A stretch of 60,680 bases of DNA. Source: a virus. The DNA lies in the IMG/VR virus record IMGVR_UViG_3300022602_000090, positions 3,664 to 64,343 of that record, one strand, 5' to 3'. Position numbers and translations under genes: made by a program. This document shows, in pieces, positions 19,501-28,883 of this stretch (position 1 is its first letter; the number at the start of each line of letters is the position of its first letter). The notes under the pieces were generated by a model that was given only the letters and a program-made list of their open reading frames with translations, did no database searches and was not told where the DNA came from.

Positions 19501-22500
19501 TTCTTTATGATGAACAAACTGGCAGTCGTCAGTTCCGTCTGCGCATTGACGGCAGCAAAACACAAGATTGGGATGGTTCACTTTATGCACCAGGTTTCTT
19601 TGTCAATATAAGCGATATTCCTGAATGGTCTGCTTATACAGATTATTATACTGGTGATATTGTGCTATTCAAAACTCAGTATTTTGCTGCACAGAATTTT
19701 ATTCCAGGCAGTGCTACATTCAAAAGCAGTGATTGGTATACAATTAATGGCAATTTGCTAGGTAAAGACCTTATTCCAAATATGGCAAGTGGGGCTGCTC
19801 AGTTTATTAATTTCCATGATCCAGATGCAACTGATCTTAACAGTGCCGCTGATGCATTAAGCAAAAGCGAAACTGGATTTAGTCCTCGCCAATACTTTAC
19901 TGATCTTGGTTTAGATACAACTACTCAATATAAGTTCTATCTTGGAATGATTGCGCAAAAAGGAACACAAGCTGTTCTTAATGCTTATCTTCGTAACAAA
20001 CAGAAGCGTATTGACAGTGATATTACATTAAATGAACAGTGGGCAATTAAACTTGACAACTATGGTGGAAATAATGATACTGACAAGTTAGAATTTAATA
20101 TTGGTAATGCAATAGCTATCAATAGCCAATATCTATTTCAACTTATCAATGAAACTGATTCTCGTCCATTAGATTATAATGGCGTTAAACCAAGTGACTT
20201 GCTTTATAAGCCAAGAAAGTATAATACTGATATTTTCTCACTTGATTCTCCTCATAAGCAGATTATACCAACTGCTGGTCCAGTTAACACAAATGATGTT
20301 TCTGCAACAGTATTTGATATTTCTAAAATCTTTAATATTAGTGCACTTAACACTATATTGGGTGAAGGAAGTAAAATTTGGATTGCAGCAGATAGCAGCA
20401 ATCAATGGGGAGTATATCGTTTAAGTCAAACTAACATTTTGGCAGTAACATATGTAAATCCAATAAGTCCAACTGAATTACAATTTACTACCAGCGCACC
20501 ACATGGTTTAGCAAAGTATGATTATGTCATGCTTAAAAATGGACAATTGCTTAGTGCACAAAGCACAAGTGGCGTTGTTGACATGAGCGGATTTTATAGA
20601 GTATCCAGTGTTAGTGGCAATACATTTAATGTAAAGATTACTAATAATGTTAAAGTTGGAACTGGTAATCTAAAAGCATCTCTATTCAAACTTATCAATG
20701 TTCGTTATGCAACAAGCAATGATTTTGCTAACTTCACTCCTGTTCGCGGATGGAATAGTAACGAAATTGTTTATATTGACAACGGACCAGATGGATATAA
20801 TGTTCTACAAAATACAAATAATTGGGTATACAATCAAACTAAGAGTCCAGTGTTTACCTCTCCAAGCGACAATTATGGCAGCAGTGTAAAGATTAATCAC
20901 ACTCAAGGTTTTGCCTTAGTTGGAGCAAATCAAAAAAATACTAGTGGTACTGCATTTGTTTATGGTAAAAACCAAGATAATACTTGGCAAGAATTTGGTG
21001 TATTGACACCAGATAGCCGTATTCGTGGTTTTGGTAGCAATGTAGATATCAATGTAAACAATATTGCCTTTATTAGTGCTCCAACTGGACAAAAAGGCGT
21101 TGTATATACAGCCAATGTTAATAGTCAACAGATTGCACTAAGCCAAGCTATTCACTATGATAATCTTTATGCTATTAGTGCAGGATTCTCACAGTCAAAC
21201 AATAATATACTTTTATCAACAGTCTTTAACTTTGACAGCACTGCTAATATTGCTGTTCAAGCAAGCTATAACTTAAGTAACTTTGCTGTTGGAATGGGCG
21301 TCGGTGGTGCTGGTATACCAAGTGGAACATATATTACTAGTATTACTCCAGTAGCAGCTACTAACACTATTGTTGTTAATAAGACTAACAGTGTTCATAT
21401 TGGTGACACTGCTACAATCTTGCAATCTAACAGCAGTATTTTTACTACACTGTATGCAAATATTGCAAGTAGCAATGCTAATGTTTATATTGGCAATGTT
21501 GGACAATCTATTACTGGTGTTCTAGTAAACACCATGCCTGTATTGGGCAATGGTATTCCAGTTGGAACATATATTACGAATATTAGTAATATTACTGGCT
21601 ATAAAGTTCTTACACTAAGCAGCAATGTAACTATTCCAAGCGGAAATCTGCTCACTATTGTTAATAACAATTCAAGTGTTATCCAAAGCGGCGTTACGAG
21701 TGTAACAACTACTGGTAACAATTACTTTATTATCAGTGGCGCTCAAAGCACTTATCTTATAGCAAATGGACAACCGATTGTTGGTTCTAACCTTGCTAAT
21801 GGCACTGTTATTTCTAACCTTGCAATTGGACCAGCATTTAACATTCTTGGTGTTAACAGCAATGTTAATTTAAGCAACAGTGAAAAGATTGCAATCTATC
21901 CAAATGTTCAACCAACAAGTAATTTTGGTTATAGCATTAGTGCAAGTGGCGATGGAAAATGGTTATATGTTGGTGAACCAGTTACTAACAGTGTTTATGT
22001 TTACGAGTATGCAAATCTTGCAACAAGCACATCAACTCGCATAGGCGATGGACATACAACAAGTTTCTCATATCCAATCGGCGCTCCTTCAACTGCTAGT
22101 GCAAATGATATTAAAGTTTATGTTAGTGGAGTCTTAAAGGTTCCAAACCTAGATTATATCAAGACGCCAGGTCAAACTGTTATTACATTTGATACAGCAC
22201 CAGCACTTAATGCAGTTATTTTGATAAGCTATGAAAGTCATTATGTTGAAACAAATCGCATTGTGACCGATGATCCACAAGTTAGCATGTTTGGTACAAG
22301 CGTAAGCACAAACTATGATGGCAGCGTGGTTGTAATTGGTGCTGCAAATAGTGCAGCAACATTTAGCACAACTTTCACCAATGCAGGTAAAACTTATATC
22401 TATGACCGCACTGCTGAAATCTTCACTGCTGACGGGTTGACAACAACATTCCAATTAAGCAATGCTTTTGCTAACCTAACAACTATTACTACTCCTACTT

Positions 22501-25500
22501 TGGTTACTAATCCTGCTGTTACGGTTGATGGCATTGACGATACTGCAAATGCAACATTCAATTTAGTTGCTAATCAAGTGACATTGGCAACTGCGCCACA
22601 AAGTGGCAGCATTGTTCGTGTTGAAACAAATCAGTTTATCAATACAAAAATTGCTACAACTGATGTTGGTCAGCAAAATAGTAACTATGGAACTGCTGTT
22701 AAAGTATCTAATGATGGCAGCAGCGCATTTTCATCTGCAACTGGTTATGGATTAACAAGCAGTCAAAATGGTGTGATATTCTATCTAAAAAATATCCCAC
22801 AGCAATATGGTACCGCTATTGGAACACAGTCAAACTTTACAATGATTGCCAATAATGCTGTTCGTATTAATGATTATCTTGTTACCTTTACTGGTGGCAG
22901 TGTTCAGCAAACCGTAACAGATATTAACAATGTTAATATTCCATATGTAACCGCAAGTGTTCTTGCTAATAATGCCATTTCTATTTCATCAAGCGATACT
23001 GTAAGTGCAGTAAAACTTCGCTTGCGCAATGAAGTAGGTAACCCATTGACCTTAATGGGCATTACTCAGTGGCAAACTATTCAACGCTTGAATAATCCAC
23101 TTGCACAAGATACTGCGCACTTTGGTGAAATTTTAAGTCTAAGTGCAGATAGCAATACTCTTGTTGTTGGAAGCACCCTAAGCAATACCAAGACACGAGT
23201 AACATTTGATAAGGCAATAACAACTTTTGATGGTGCTGGTCTGCGATTTATTGACACAGTTTATCAAAGCGGTGCCGCTCATGTTTATGAATATCAAGCT
23301 GTTACCAATGAAAACTATGCAAGATATGGCAATTTTGCTTATGCAACTCTCTTAAATGATCAGTTTGCTAAGAGTTATGATCGCTATGGAAGCGGCATTG
23401 ATATCAGTGATAACTTTATCATGGTTGGTGCTCCTCATGCAAGTATTCTTAATAATGCTACTGGCGCAATGTATGTTTATTATAATCAAAATGCTCAACC
23501 AGTATGGCAAAGTATTCGCAGCGGCGGCGTAGATTATGATAGTCGTAAGGTTAATCGTGTATATCTATACAATAGCACTACTGCAAAACTTATCGCTGAC
23601 TTGCCAGTATATGATTTAATCAATGGATTCTTGCCTAACGAAAGCGAAAGTTATATTGATTTTGTCATTAACTATGATCCAGCAGTTTATAACAAAGTGC
23701 CTACTAATGTTAGCTTCTCTTATGATCGTAAAAACGCATGGGGCAAAGAAAAATTAGGAAAACTTTGGTGGGATACTAATAGTATAAAGTATTATGATAA
23801 TACTCAGGGCAAAATCATTGATAGATTTAACTATTGGGGACTTGCTTTCCCAGGCAGTAAAGTAAATGTTTATGAATGGGTTGAAAGTCTTGTTCCTCCA
23901 AGTCAATATGTTGGAAGCAATGCTAACAATGTTCCGCTTTATACTATCAATGATGTTTATACTAGCGCCGTTGAAATCGACAGTGGAACTGGACAAGCTG
24001 TTACGAAATATTATTTCTGGGTCAAGAATAGTACTTTAACTAATGCTATTCGTCCAAGTGCACTAGAAATTCAAGGCTATCTAACTGTGCCTCGCGCAAG
24101 CAGCGAACCATTTGCTGCTGTTATTAGCCAGGATTCTATTGCTGTATTTGGTGCTTCAAACTTAATAAGCGTTGATACAAATCTTGCGATTGAATACAAA
24201 GATGTGTTAAAGCCACAGTTAGTTCATAGTGAATGGACTATGTTTGATGATGGCAGCGATCTTGGTGTTGCAGATGAGTTCTTGAATAAACTAAGTGACA
24301 GTTTAACAGGTCAAGATGTCAGCGGAAGAATTGTTCCAGACCCAGCATTGCCAATAGGACAAAAATATGGCATGAGTGTTATGCCTCGTCAAAGCCTATT
24401 CAAAGAACAATTTACTGGTCGTAAATTGTTTATTGAAAATATCAATCAAGTATGCCAAACATTTCCTATGGTATTGACTCGTGGAGATGCAGTAGCTGCA
24501 TTGAATCATTTTGATCCACTGCCTAATTCATCACAATATAAAAAATCAGTTGCCAATATAACTGAGTTAGGTTATCTTGACAAGAATGTATATCAAGCTG
24601 GCGATGTTGTTTTAGTTATAAACGATAGCAATAATTATACAAATGGTTGGAGTCTATATCAACTTAATGTAGTATTTCCTAATACAAGAACTTGGGAACT
24701 TGTGCAAGTTCAAACTTACAATGTAAACAGCTATTGGACTTATACTAATTGGTACAGCACAAAGTATAATGCTTCAATTCAGCCAACTCATACAGTATCA
24801 ACTGAAAATGATATTGCCAATCTAACACTTAATGTTAATGATATTATCTATGTCACTAATAGCACTGCTGGCGGTTGGAAGTTGGTATTGGTTAATTCTA
24901 ATAACCTAGAATTGCTTGCGCAAGAAAATGCTACGATTCAATTTACTAACAGCTTATATGATCTTGTAGCAGCAAATCAAGGTTTCCAAACTAGCAGCTT
25001 CCAAAATGTAGGATTTGATGCTGATAGTAATCTTGAATTTAGCTATATCTTTGGTGTGATCAAAGACAAAATGTTGATCAATGAATATCGTCCTAACTTT
25101 AAAGCAGCGATCAAGTTGATGATTGATACTATTGCAACTCAACATCAGCAAACAGATTGGATGATGAAGACTTCATTTGTTGATATCTATCATCGTGTTC
25201 GTGGACTAGATCAACTACCAGTTTATCTGCCACAGCCAGAATCTACTGTTACTAGTTTCTTTGCAGAAGTTAAACCTTATCATACAAAACTTAAACAGTA
25301 TATTGCTATCTATGATAATAACAATGCAATTGATTATGCTTATGCAAGTGCAACTGACTTTGATTTGCAACCATATAAGAACAGCATCATTAACAAATAT
25401 CGCAGTCCACAACTTGGCAATAGCCTTGATACAACTGCATTGAGTTCACAGGCAGTTTATCAACCATGGGTTAACAATCATACATATAGCGTTAAGTTCG

Positions 25501-28500
25501 TTGGTATAACCAATGGTGGCACTGGATATGATGGCACTACAACTGTTACTATTATTGGTGACGGAACTGGTGCAACTGCAACAGCATATATTGTTAATGG
25601 TTCAGTTAATAATATCCTAGTTACAAATCCAGGCACTGGATATACATATGCAACAGCATATATCTATGGAATTGGAACTGGCGCAAGCGCAACTGTTATT
25701 GTAGGCAATGGACTTGCTCGTAATTTCAATACATATATTAAGTATGATCGTTATACATACTTCAATAATATTCAAGATTGGTCTTCAAATACTGTTTATA
25801 CAACAGATACAGTTGTAGTATATAAAACAGAACCATATCGTGTAACTGTTGCTCACACTAGCGGAACCACATTTGATGCAACTAAGTTTGTTGCGCTTGC
25901 GGTAAAAGTTTGGTATCCAGAAACAAGCTATGCAATCAATGATATTGTAATTTATCAAAATACCAGTTATGTTGCAACTCAAAACTTTACAAGTGGTGTC
26001 AATTTTGATAGCACTGTAAACAATTATAGTTTACAATATTGGAATCCAAATACAAGTTATACTACTAATAATATAGTGTTTAATTCCAATAATTACTATT
26101 CTCCTCGTGCAAATTACACAAGTAATAGTGATATCAATGGAGACATTTATAACAGTTTATTCGTAACTGTTTCTACAACTGCATCTAATTATGTTATAAC
26201 TGTTACCAATATAAATGGTATAGCAGTTGGACAGTATGTAACTGGTGCGGGTGTAGTGGGCGGAAGCCAAGTAACTGCCATAAACGGCAATAGCGTAACT
26301 TTAAGTGCGCCAGCCGCTTCAACAGGAACAAATGTTATCATATTCTATACTGGTAATCTACAACTTACTACTGTTAATCTTGTGCCATATACTGGCATGT
26401 GGCTTGACAATGCATGTGATCGTGTATGGGCATATTATTCTCCAATGTCTGGTATGGCTGGTCGCGATCTTGCTCAGGTTATGACAGGTATTGAATATAG
26501 TGGCAATCAAGTTGTTGGTCCAACATTTACACAAACACCTGGCTATGATGTTAACAACTATGATTATATTGCATATGATTATGAAACATTCGATGCTGAA
26601 AATGTTGCTGATACCTATGGACCACAAGCAGAAGATACATATATTCAAAGTTTCTTTACCGATAGTGGATTAGGATTACGCCCACAAGATATCAATATTG
26701 TTGGCGGAGACTTCTATGATGTATACAGCAGCCATGCCCCAGAAGAGTTTATTCCTGGTCAAGTATTGGATACTGTGGATATTAAGGTTAAAACCCTACC
26801 AATTACTAATGGCGGTCCAGATATTAAAATCTTTACAGTAAATTATATTGGATCACAAACATTTAGCTTTGATCCTAATGTTACCAATGTTTCTTATCCA
26901 GTTGGTGGCATAGAAAAGTTCTATATTGTTGATTCAACTATCGGTCCTATTGCTGAAACATTGAATTACACTGTAAATTATCAAACAAAAACAATTACTG
27001 TAAACTATATTCCACAAAACGGTACATATTTTTATGTTATGATGATTGGTGCCAATGGCGTGAATCCAGTATATGACCAAGATTTTTATGCCGATGGCGT
27101 TCAAACTGATTTCGATATACCTGACTTTACAACATCAACTGTTGGACAAGCATATGTCAAGGTCAATGGTGCAGTTGTAACTAATTGGAGTTTGGTAAAC
27201 AAATTGGAAAATGGTAATACTGTATTGGCTGTAAGATTTACAGTTGCTCCTGCTGCAAATGCATTTGTTCAGGTTCATCTTTTCAATGTTGCAGTCGGAA
27301 CTCGTGCGTATAGCGAATGGTATGAACAATCATTCTCTATTACAGTTGCAAGTTATCCAACTGGTTACACCTTCACTCTTACAAATCCAGAAATCTACAA
27401 TGAACCTATTAGCAGTTATGCAATTGTAAGATTGAATGGCAGTGATTTGTTGCCTCCGCAACAAAGCTATTATATTGGCGATGGAACTACTGCAAACTTC
27501 AGTATGACCAATACTTGGTTAGAAACTATTGCCAACATTGTTGATCCTGAAACTATTGTATTGGTAAACGGAATTGTCAAGACAAATAATATTGATTATA
27601 CCATTTATCATGATCCATTAAACATGGCAATGCCTGTTGTTCAATTTACAGTTGCTCCACCAAGCGGAAGTAGCATTGTGATTAGTGACAGCAGCCAAAG
27701 CGATTTCAAAATTTATAATGGCAATCAACTTGTGTTAAGACCAAATGTTGTCATTGCTAATAACAGCGTATTAACTGTATTAACACAAGGCAATCATAAC
27801 TCAAATAATCAATATACTAAGTTGTTCAGTGGCAGCACAAGCAATACTAGTGTTGTTGATAACGGTCTTGATACAACTGGATTTGATGCAGTTGGTCTTG
27901 ATGCTGAGTATAGTAACTTTATCAGTGGTGTTTATTATACATTACCAAATGCTGTAACTAATATCAATGAAATATATATTACACTAAGAAATACTGGAAT
28001 GACTGGCGGTATCACCCTATTGCCATATCGTGACTTTATTCTTGGCACACCAACTACTATATTGCTTAATTCGTTGTTGAATGTAAGTGCGACCAGTGTT
28101 ATTACAGTTCGTATATTTGGAACACCAGTGCGTGAACATACAGTAGAGTTCCGCATATTCAAGGATATGCGTGATAATACTCGTTACTATGCTCTTCGTT
28201 CTATCCAAACTTCTCTCACAGCTAACTTGGCTCCAAGTGATCAATGGATATATGTTGGGGATGCAAGTGTTCTACAAAGTCCACAATTGAATACAAATAA
28301 TGCTGGCATTATCTTTATCAATGGTGAGCGTATTGCTTATGGCGTAGTTGATTCAATTAACAATCGTTTAGGTCAACTGCGTCGTGGTATTAGTGGAACA
28401 GGAACACCAACCCTTCATCAGAAGGGAACTCTTGTTAGCGACAATGGAAGCACACTAGAAATTCCAAATAGTCGAGATACATATAATACAGTTTCTGCAA

Positions 28501-28883
28501 ATACCTATATAACTGGTGCGCCAAGCATTAAGTTTATTACCGCTAACTCATATAGTGGTTCTAGCGTTATTTCAGTGACCGATGTTAACAATATCGCAGT
28601 AAATCAGCTAGTATTTGCTGGTATTAGTGGAGTAATTCCTGCTAATACAACAGTAACTAACATATATAAAGGTAATAATGCAGTTAGCCTAAGTGCAAAT
28701 CTAACGGCTGATTTAACTACTAACTCAGTTGGAAATGTGTTGATAAGCAATAGTGTATCATTCGTTACTAATATTCTAGTAACTGCTAATAGCACTATTA
28801 AACAAGGCGTATCATTTACTAATCTAGGTGAAAGTATACAGACTAGTTCAACAAGTTATGCACAATTTATTAGGGCGCAGTAA
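13563..28883 (+). CDS. Giant gp7-position baseplate/structural protein (5106 residues)
   Basis: This single 15.3-kb frame follows gp6, where T4 encodes gp7. The N-terminus (F-L-P-Q-V-F, Y-Q-L-E-P-G-V-V, N-Y-R-Q-Y-Y-W-V-P-G-G-P) matches very large virion proteins I recall from cyanophages. Three repeat types are visible. (a) Short beta modules of the form I-x-V-G-q-x-V-x-G-x-G-I-P-x-g-T at about 680, 780, 2580, 2660, 4220 and 5010. (b) Modules with d-G-x-T-t-x-F and x-V-x-V-n-G-x (about 1080, 1290, 2830, 2960, 4510, 4640). (c) Seven FG-GAP-like blades at about 2437, 2488, 2787, 2908, 3040, 3186 and 3273, each with y/f-G-x-x-v near its start; most continue into a V-G-A-P-like stretch and G-x-v-Y-v-Y. 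Further conserved-looking parts are G-K-L-W-W-D-T and A-E-V-K-P-Y-H-T-K-L-K-Q-Y. It probably forms an extended, host-facing part of the baseplate. Confidence 0.8.
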   Translation: MAKRKSVNFLPQVFNTLSNKRFLNATMDPLIQEPSLKKMYGYIGQQDQSPVYTTGDYYINEGDSYSQFYQLEPGVVINKRQLGTNTYKVNNVYSYVDILNQISADGGINNNHDRLFTNRYYSYNGFVDLDKLTNYRQYYWVPGGPLTVDVTADTVTTQQDFYIHRNSYIANNETELQSAALGETGYSVDGYNNVINPTLTLIRGGSYNFHVNQGTQFWIQTETGTSGESSVQNNISTRDVMGVANNGDESGIVTFTVPLSTAQDYLINYPSITQQVDIIVDGITYDQLQGQNYDTFVQSNSLDGVRSFDGKFIVFTSLTGFTGVDSSQFGGIWQINVDNNSTLPDMVTPNPNYRNMNLTYIAPWANLYKVFVGQGDVYGHVYAYKNNVGVITKFPTLSAAQSVLYYVDATNPLVYGEIRLVDPTPNSLLNVTDIIGRVNYTSPNGVKFSSGLKVKFTGLVFPSEYQNNEYIVEGVGTSISLIKYSDLVTPEIINTNLGSSFGNGQGYDANGSGFDGTSNSPEEKDYVTINRASVDGNAWSRNNRWFHHDVLQYAADFNNTNYSFDSNQQAKRPIVEFLPNLKLFNYGVNYRGPVTVIDTTTTDAFSQIEGQSPQATSKYYTDGIPLLNNSTVVFTQDTNPTVRNTIYKVQNNKIHSYNNFNVRIVAFSAAGTNIIYVNDLTNLYVGLKVTAGSSWTQSAIPNNTYITAIDDITGAITLSKNLTDNISPSRLIPATTAIGSTVTNTPYYNAQKLVTVPLSIGINTFTVYDISYLSVGQLVTGTGVPNNTTITSIVAQSDPSGATTPWQITVSNNFTVNATETLTIASAGVTGISTGQIVNDTNTINPAIPAGTAVGTIVGGNIHLGANATLTENNVVFAFNNPVDTTDYTVLTFSSDSYQIHLVPSGTVNNGDTVIPMEGVSNQGNMFYYIDGTWNLAQVRNSRPQFPLFDVIDSNSYSLGDHSVYPSSNFKGSKLFGYAIGTGTRDSELGFPLVYKSIGNLGDIVFQNYYQTDSFDYNLNQVDTIKNVNIGYGAIINSYDNYNFANGWYKVADKSKQYITKTFNATDISLNNFDLKIKYENSYYENNVFVYINGKLQNQDTYTLKTNSTTSVVVLNQDLNIGDRLFVKIFGTTPQYKQTYTMPRNLTNNSDNTEFTSITLGQLRNHLIEIGDNLLNLVGEPAGSNNFRDLNFNDVGGKLLQHSASLRPASLLLANNDVDPVQIIRYAADSYTNFKSQLLDYISNTQFPDPNNYRASLDLILSQFTAVANGGSPYYYTDMAPSGTNFIKSTYTVQNTTYRSFNFTQSFADNIKQYTAAMIYLNGILLIKNHDYTINDKVVTISSTVALSRGDVIEINEYASTVGCNIPATPTKLGIYPKYEPQIVTDDTYVTPTTGIIGHDGSFTAAWGDYRDHILLEFEKRVYNNITTTYANSSDTGLNSVIPGAFRKTDYSIDEWTQLLAPAFLRWSNINNVDIFTNNTVTNNEFTWNYSSGTDKLFFNSVPGNWRGIYNYFYDTDKPHTNPWEMLGFAEQPSWWELRYGPAPYTSANNVLWSDLELGFIYGGNPNASYIDSRYSRLGLSQIIPVDEHGNLLSPNFSVIGSFDANLATQNWRVGDQGPAETAWRRSVDYPFAVQIAWFLARPAEWAALNYNTRDLTYNSTLGQIINSKSNSRVFDFSVTSPSDYIPGYNVWLRDYLTSNNLDVTENWLNVVNNSTFNLVYKMGAYTDKSYLTIVADQVSPQSTNSSVIIPQENYRVKVTKSAPVARAIYSAVVVQKTTDGYQITGFDKERPYFLTIPSLVSSNNYGITVGIDTAVIYLDAAAGIVSYPYGTIFNTKQQVVDFLVSYGRYLESQGFSFQEFLGDNNTKQDWTLAAKEFLFWDQQDWGNSTIISLTPTGTNINFNSLFGLVDTISNTNNYTKIINSDNVTLTGRDYRVYREDNNFSVTLKNAQKGIHLLDIAVVQYEHTLIFDNTTVFNDILYDEQTGSRQFRLRIDGSKTQDWDGSLYAPGFFVNISDIPEWSAYTDYYTGDIVLFKTQYFAAQNFIPGSATFKSSDWYTINGNLLGKDLIPNMASGAAQFINFHDPDATDLNSAADALSKSETGFSPRQYFTDLGLDTTTQYKFYLGMIAQKGTQAVLNAYLRNKQKRIDSDITLNEQWAIKLDNYGGNNDTDKLEFNIGNAIAINSQYLFQLINETDSRPLDYNGVKPSDLLYKPRKYNTDIFSLDSPHKQIIPTAGPVNTNDVSATVFDISKIFNISALNTILGEGSKIWIAADSSNQWGVYRLSQTNILAVTYVNPISPTELQFTTSAPHGLAKYDYVMLKNGQLLSAQSTSGVVDMSGFYRVSSVSGNTFNVKITNNVKVGTGNLKASLFKLINVRYATSNDFANFTPVRGWNSNEIVYIDNGPDGYNVLQNTNNWVYNQTKSPVFTSPSDNYGSSVKINHTQGFALVGANQKNTSGTAFVYGKNQDNTWQEFGVLTPDSRIRGFGSNVDINVNNIAFISAPTGQKGVVYTANVNSQQIALSQAIHYDNLYAISAGFSQSNNNILLSTVFNFDSTANIAVQASYNLSNFAVGMGVGGAGIPSGTYITSITPVAATNTIVVNKTNSVHIGDTATILQSNSSIFTTLYANIASSNANVYIGNVGQSITGVLVNTMPVLGNGIPVGTYITNISNITGYKVLTLSSNVTIPSGNLLTIVNNNSSVIQSGVTSVTTTGNNYFIISGAQSTYLIANGQPIVGSNLANGTVISNLAIGPAFNILGVNSNVNLSNSEKIAIYPNVQPTSNFGYSISASGDGKWLYVGEPVTNSVYVYEYANLATSTSTRIGDGHTTSFSYPIGAPSTASANDIKVYVSGVLKVPNLDYIKTPGQTVITFDTAPALNAVILISYESHYVETNRIVTDDPQVSMFGTSVSTNYDGSVVVIGAANSAATFSTTFTNAGKTYIYDRTAEIFTADGLTTTFQLSNAFANLTTITTPTLVTNPAVTVDGIDDTANATFNLVANQVTLATAPQSGSIVRVETNQFINTKIATTDVGQQNSNYGTAVKVSNDGSSAFSSATGYGLTSSQNGVIFYLKNIPQQYGTAIGTQSNFTMIANNAVRINDYLVTFTGGSVQQTVTDINNVNIPYVTASVLANNAISISSSDTVSAVKLRLRNEVGNPLTLMGITQWQTIQRLNNPLAQDTAHFGEILSLSADSNTLVVGSTLSNTKTRVTFDKAITTFDGAGLRFIDTVYQSGAAHVYEYQAVTNENYARYGNFAYATLLNDQFAKSYDRYGSGIDISDNFIMVGAPHASILNNATGAMYVYYNQNAQPVWQSIRSGGVDYDSRKVNRVYLYNSTTAKLIADLPVYDLINGFLPNESESYIDFVINYDPAVYNKVPTNVSFSYDRKNAWGKEKLGKLWWDTNSIKYYDNTQGKIIDRFNYWGLAFPGSKVNVYEWVESLVPPSQYVGSNANNVPLYTINDVYTSAVEIDSGTGQAVTKYYFWVKNSTLTNAIRPSALEIQGYLTVPRASSEPFAAVISQDSIAVFGASNLISVDTNLAIEYKDVLKPQLVHSEWTMFDDGSDLGVADEFLNKLSDSLTGQDVSGRIVPDPALPIGQKYGMSVMPRQSLFKEQFTGRKLFIENINQVCQTFPMVLTRGDAVAALNHFDPLPNSSQYKKSVANITELGYLDKNVYQAGDVVLVINDSNNYTNGWSLYQLNVVFPNTRTWELVQVQTYNVNSYWTYTNWYSTKYNASIQPTHTVSTENDIANLTLNVNDIIYVTNSTAGGWKLVLVNSNNLELLAQENATIQFTNSLYDLVAANQGFQTSSFQNVGFDADSNLEFSYIFGVIKDKMLINEYRPNFKAAIKLMIDTIATQHQQTDWMMKTSFVDIYHRVRGLDQLPVYLPQPESTVTSFFAEVKPYHTKLKQYIAIYDNNNAIDYAYASATDFDLQPYKNSIINKYRSPQLGNSLDTTALSSQAVYQPWVNNHTYSVKFVGITNGGTGYDGTTTVTIIGDGTGATATAYIVNGSVNNILVTNPGTGYTYATAYIYGIGTGASATVIVGNGLARNFNTYIKYDRYTYFNNIQDWSSNTVYTTDTVVVYKTEPYRVTVAHTSGTTFDATKFVALAVKVWYPETSYAINDIVIYQNTSYVATQNFTSGVNFDSTVNNYSLQYWNPNTSYTTNNIVFNSNNYYSPRANYTSNSDINGDIYNSLFVTVSTTASNYVITVTNINGIAVGQYVTGAGVVGGSQVTAINGNSVTLSAPAASTGTNVIIFYTGNLQLTTVNLVPYTGMWLDNACDRVWAYYSPMSGMAGRDLAQVMTGIEYSGNQVVGPTFTQTPGYDVNNYDYIAYDYETFDAENVADTYGPQAEDTYIQSFFTDSGLGLRPQDINIVGGDFYDVYSSHAPEEFIPGQVLDTVDIKVKTLPITNGGPDIKIFTVNYIGSQTFSFDPNVTNVSYPVGGIEKFYIVDSTIGPIAETLNYTVNYQTKTITVNYIPQNGTYFYVMMIGANGVNPVYDQDFYADGVQTDFDIPDFTTSTVGQAYVKVNGAVVTNWSLVNKLENGNTVLAVRFTVAPAANAFVQVHLFNVAVGTRAYSEWYEQSFSITVASYPTGYTFTLTNPEIYNEPISSYAIVRLNGSDLLPPQQSYYIGDGTTANFSMTNTWLETIANIVDPETIVLVNGIVKTNNIDYTIYHDPLNMAMPVVQFTVAPPSGSSIVISDSSQSDFKIYNGNQLVLRPNVVIANNSVLTVLTQGNHNSNNQYTKLFSGSTSNTSVVDNGLDTTGFDAVGLDAEYSNFISGVYYTLPNAVTNINEIYITLRNTGMTGGITLLPYRDFILGTPTTILLNSLLNVSATSVITVRIFGTPVREHTVEFRIFKDMRDNTRYYALRSIQTSLTANLAPSDQWIYVGDASVLQSPQLNTNNAGIIFINGERIAYGVVDSINNRLGQLRRGISGTGTPTLHQKGTLVSDNGSTLEIPNSRDTYNTVSANTYITGAPSIKFITANSYSGSSVISVTDVNNIAVNQLVFAGISGVIPANTTVTNIYKGNNAVSLSANLTADLTTNSVGNVLISNSVSFVTNILVTANSTIKQGVSFTNLGESIQTSSTSYAQFIRAQ

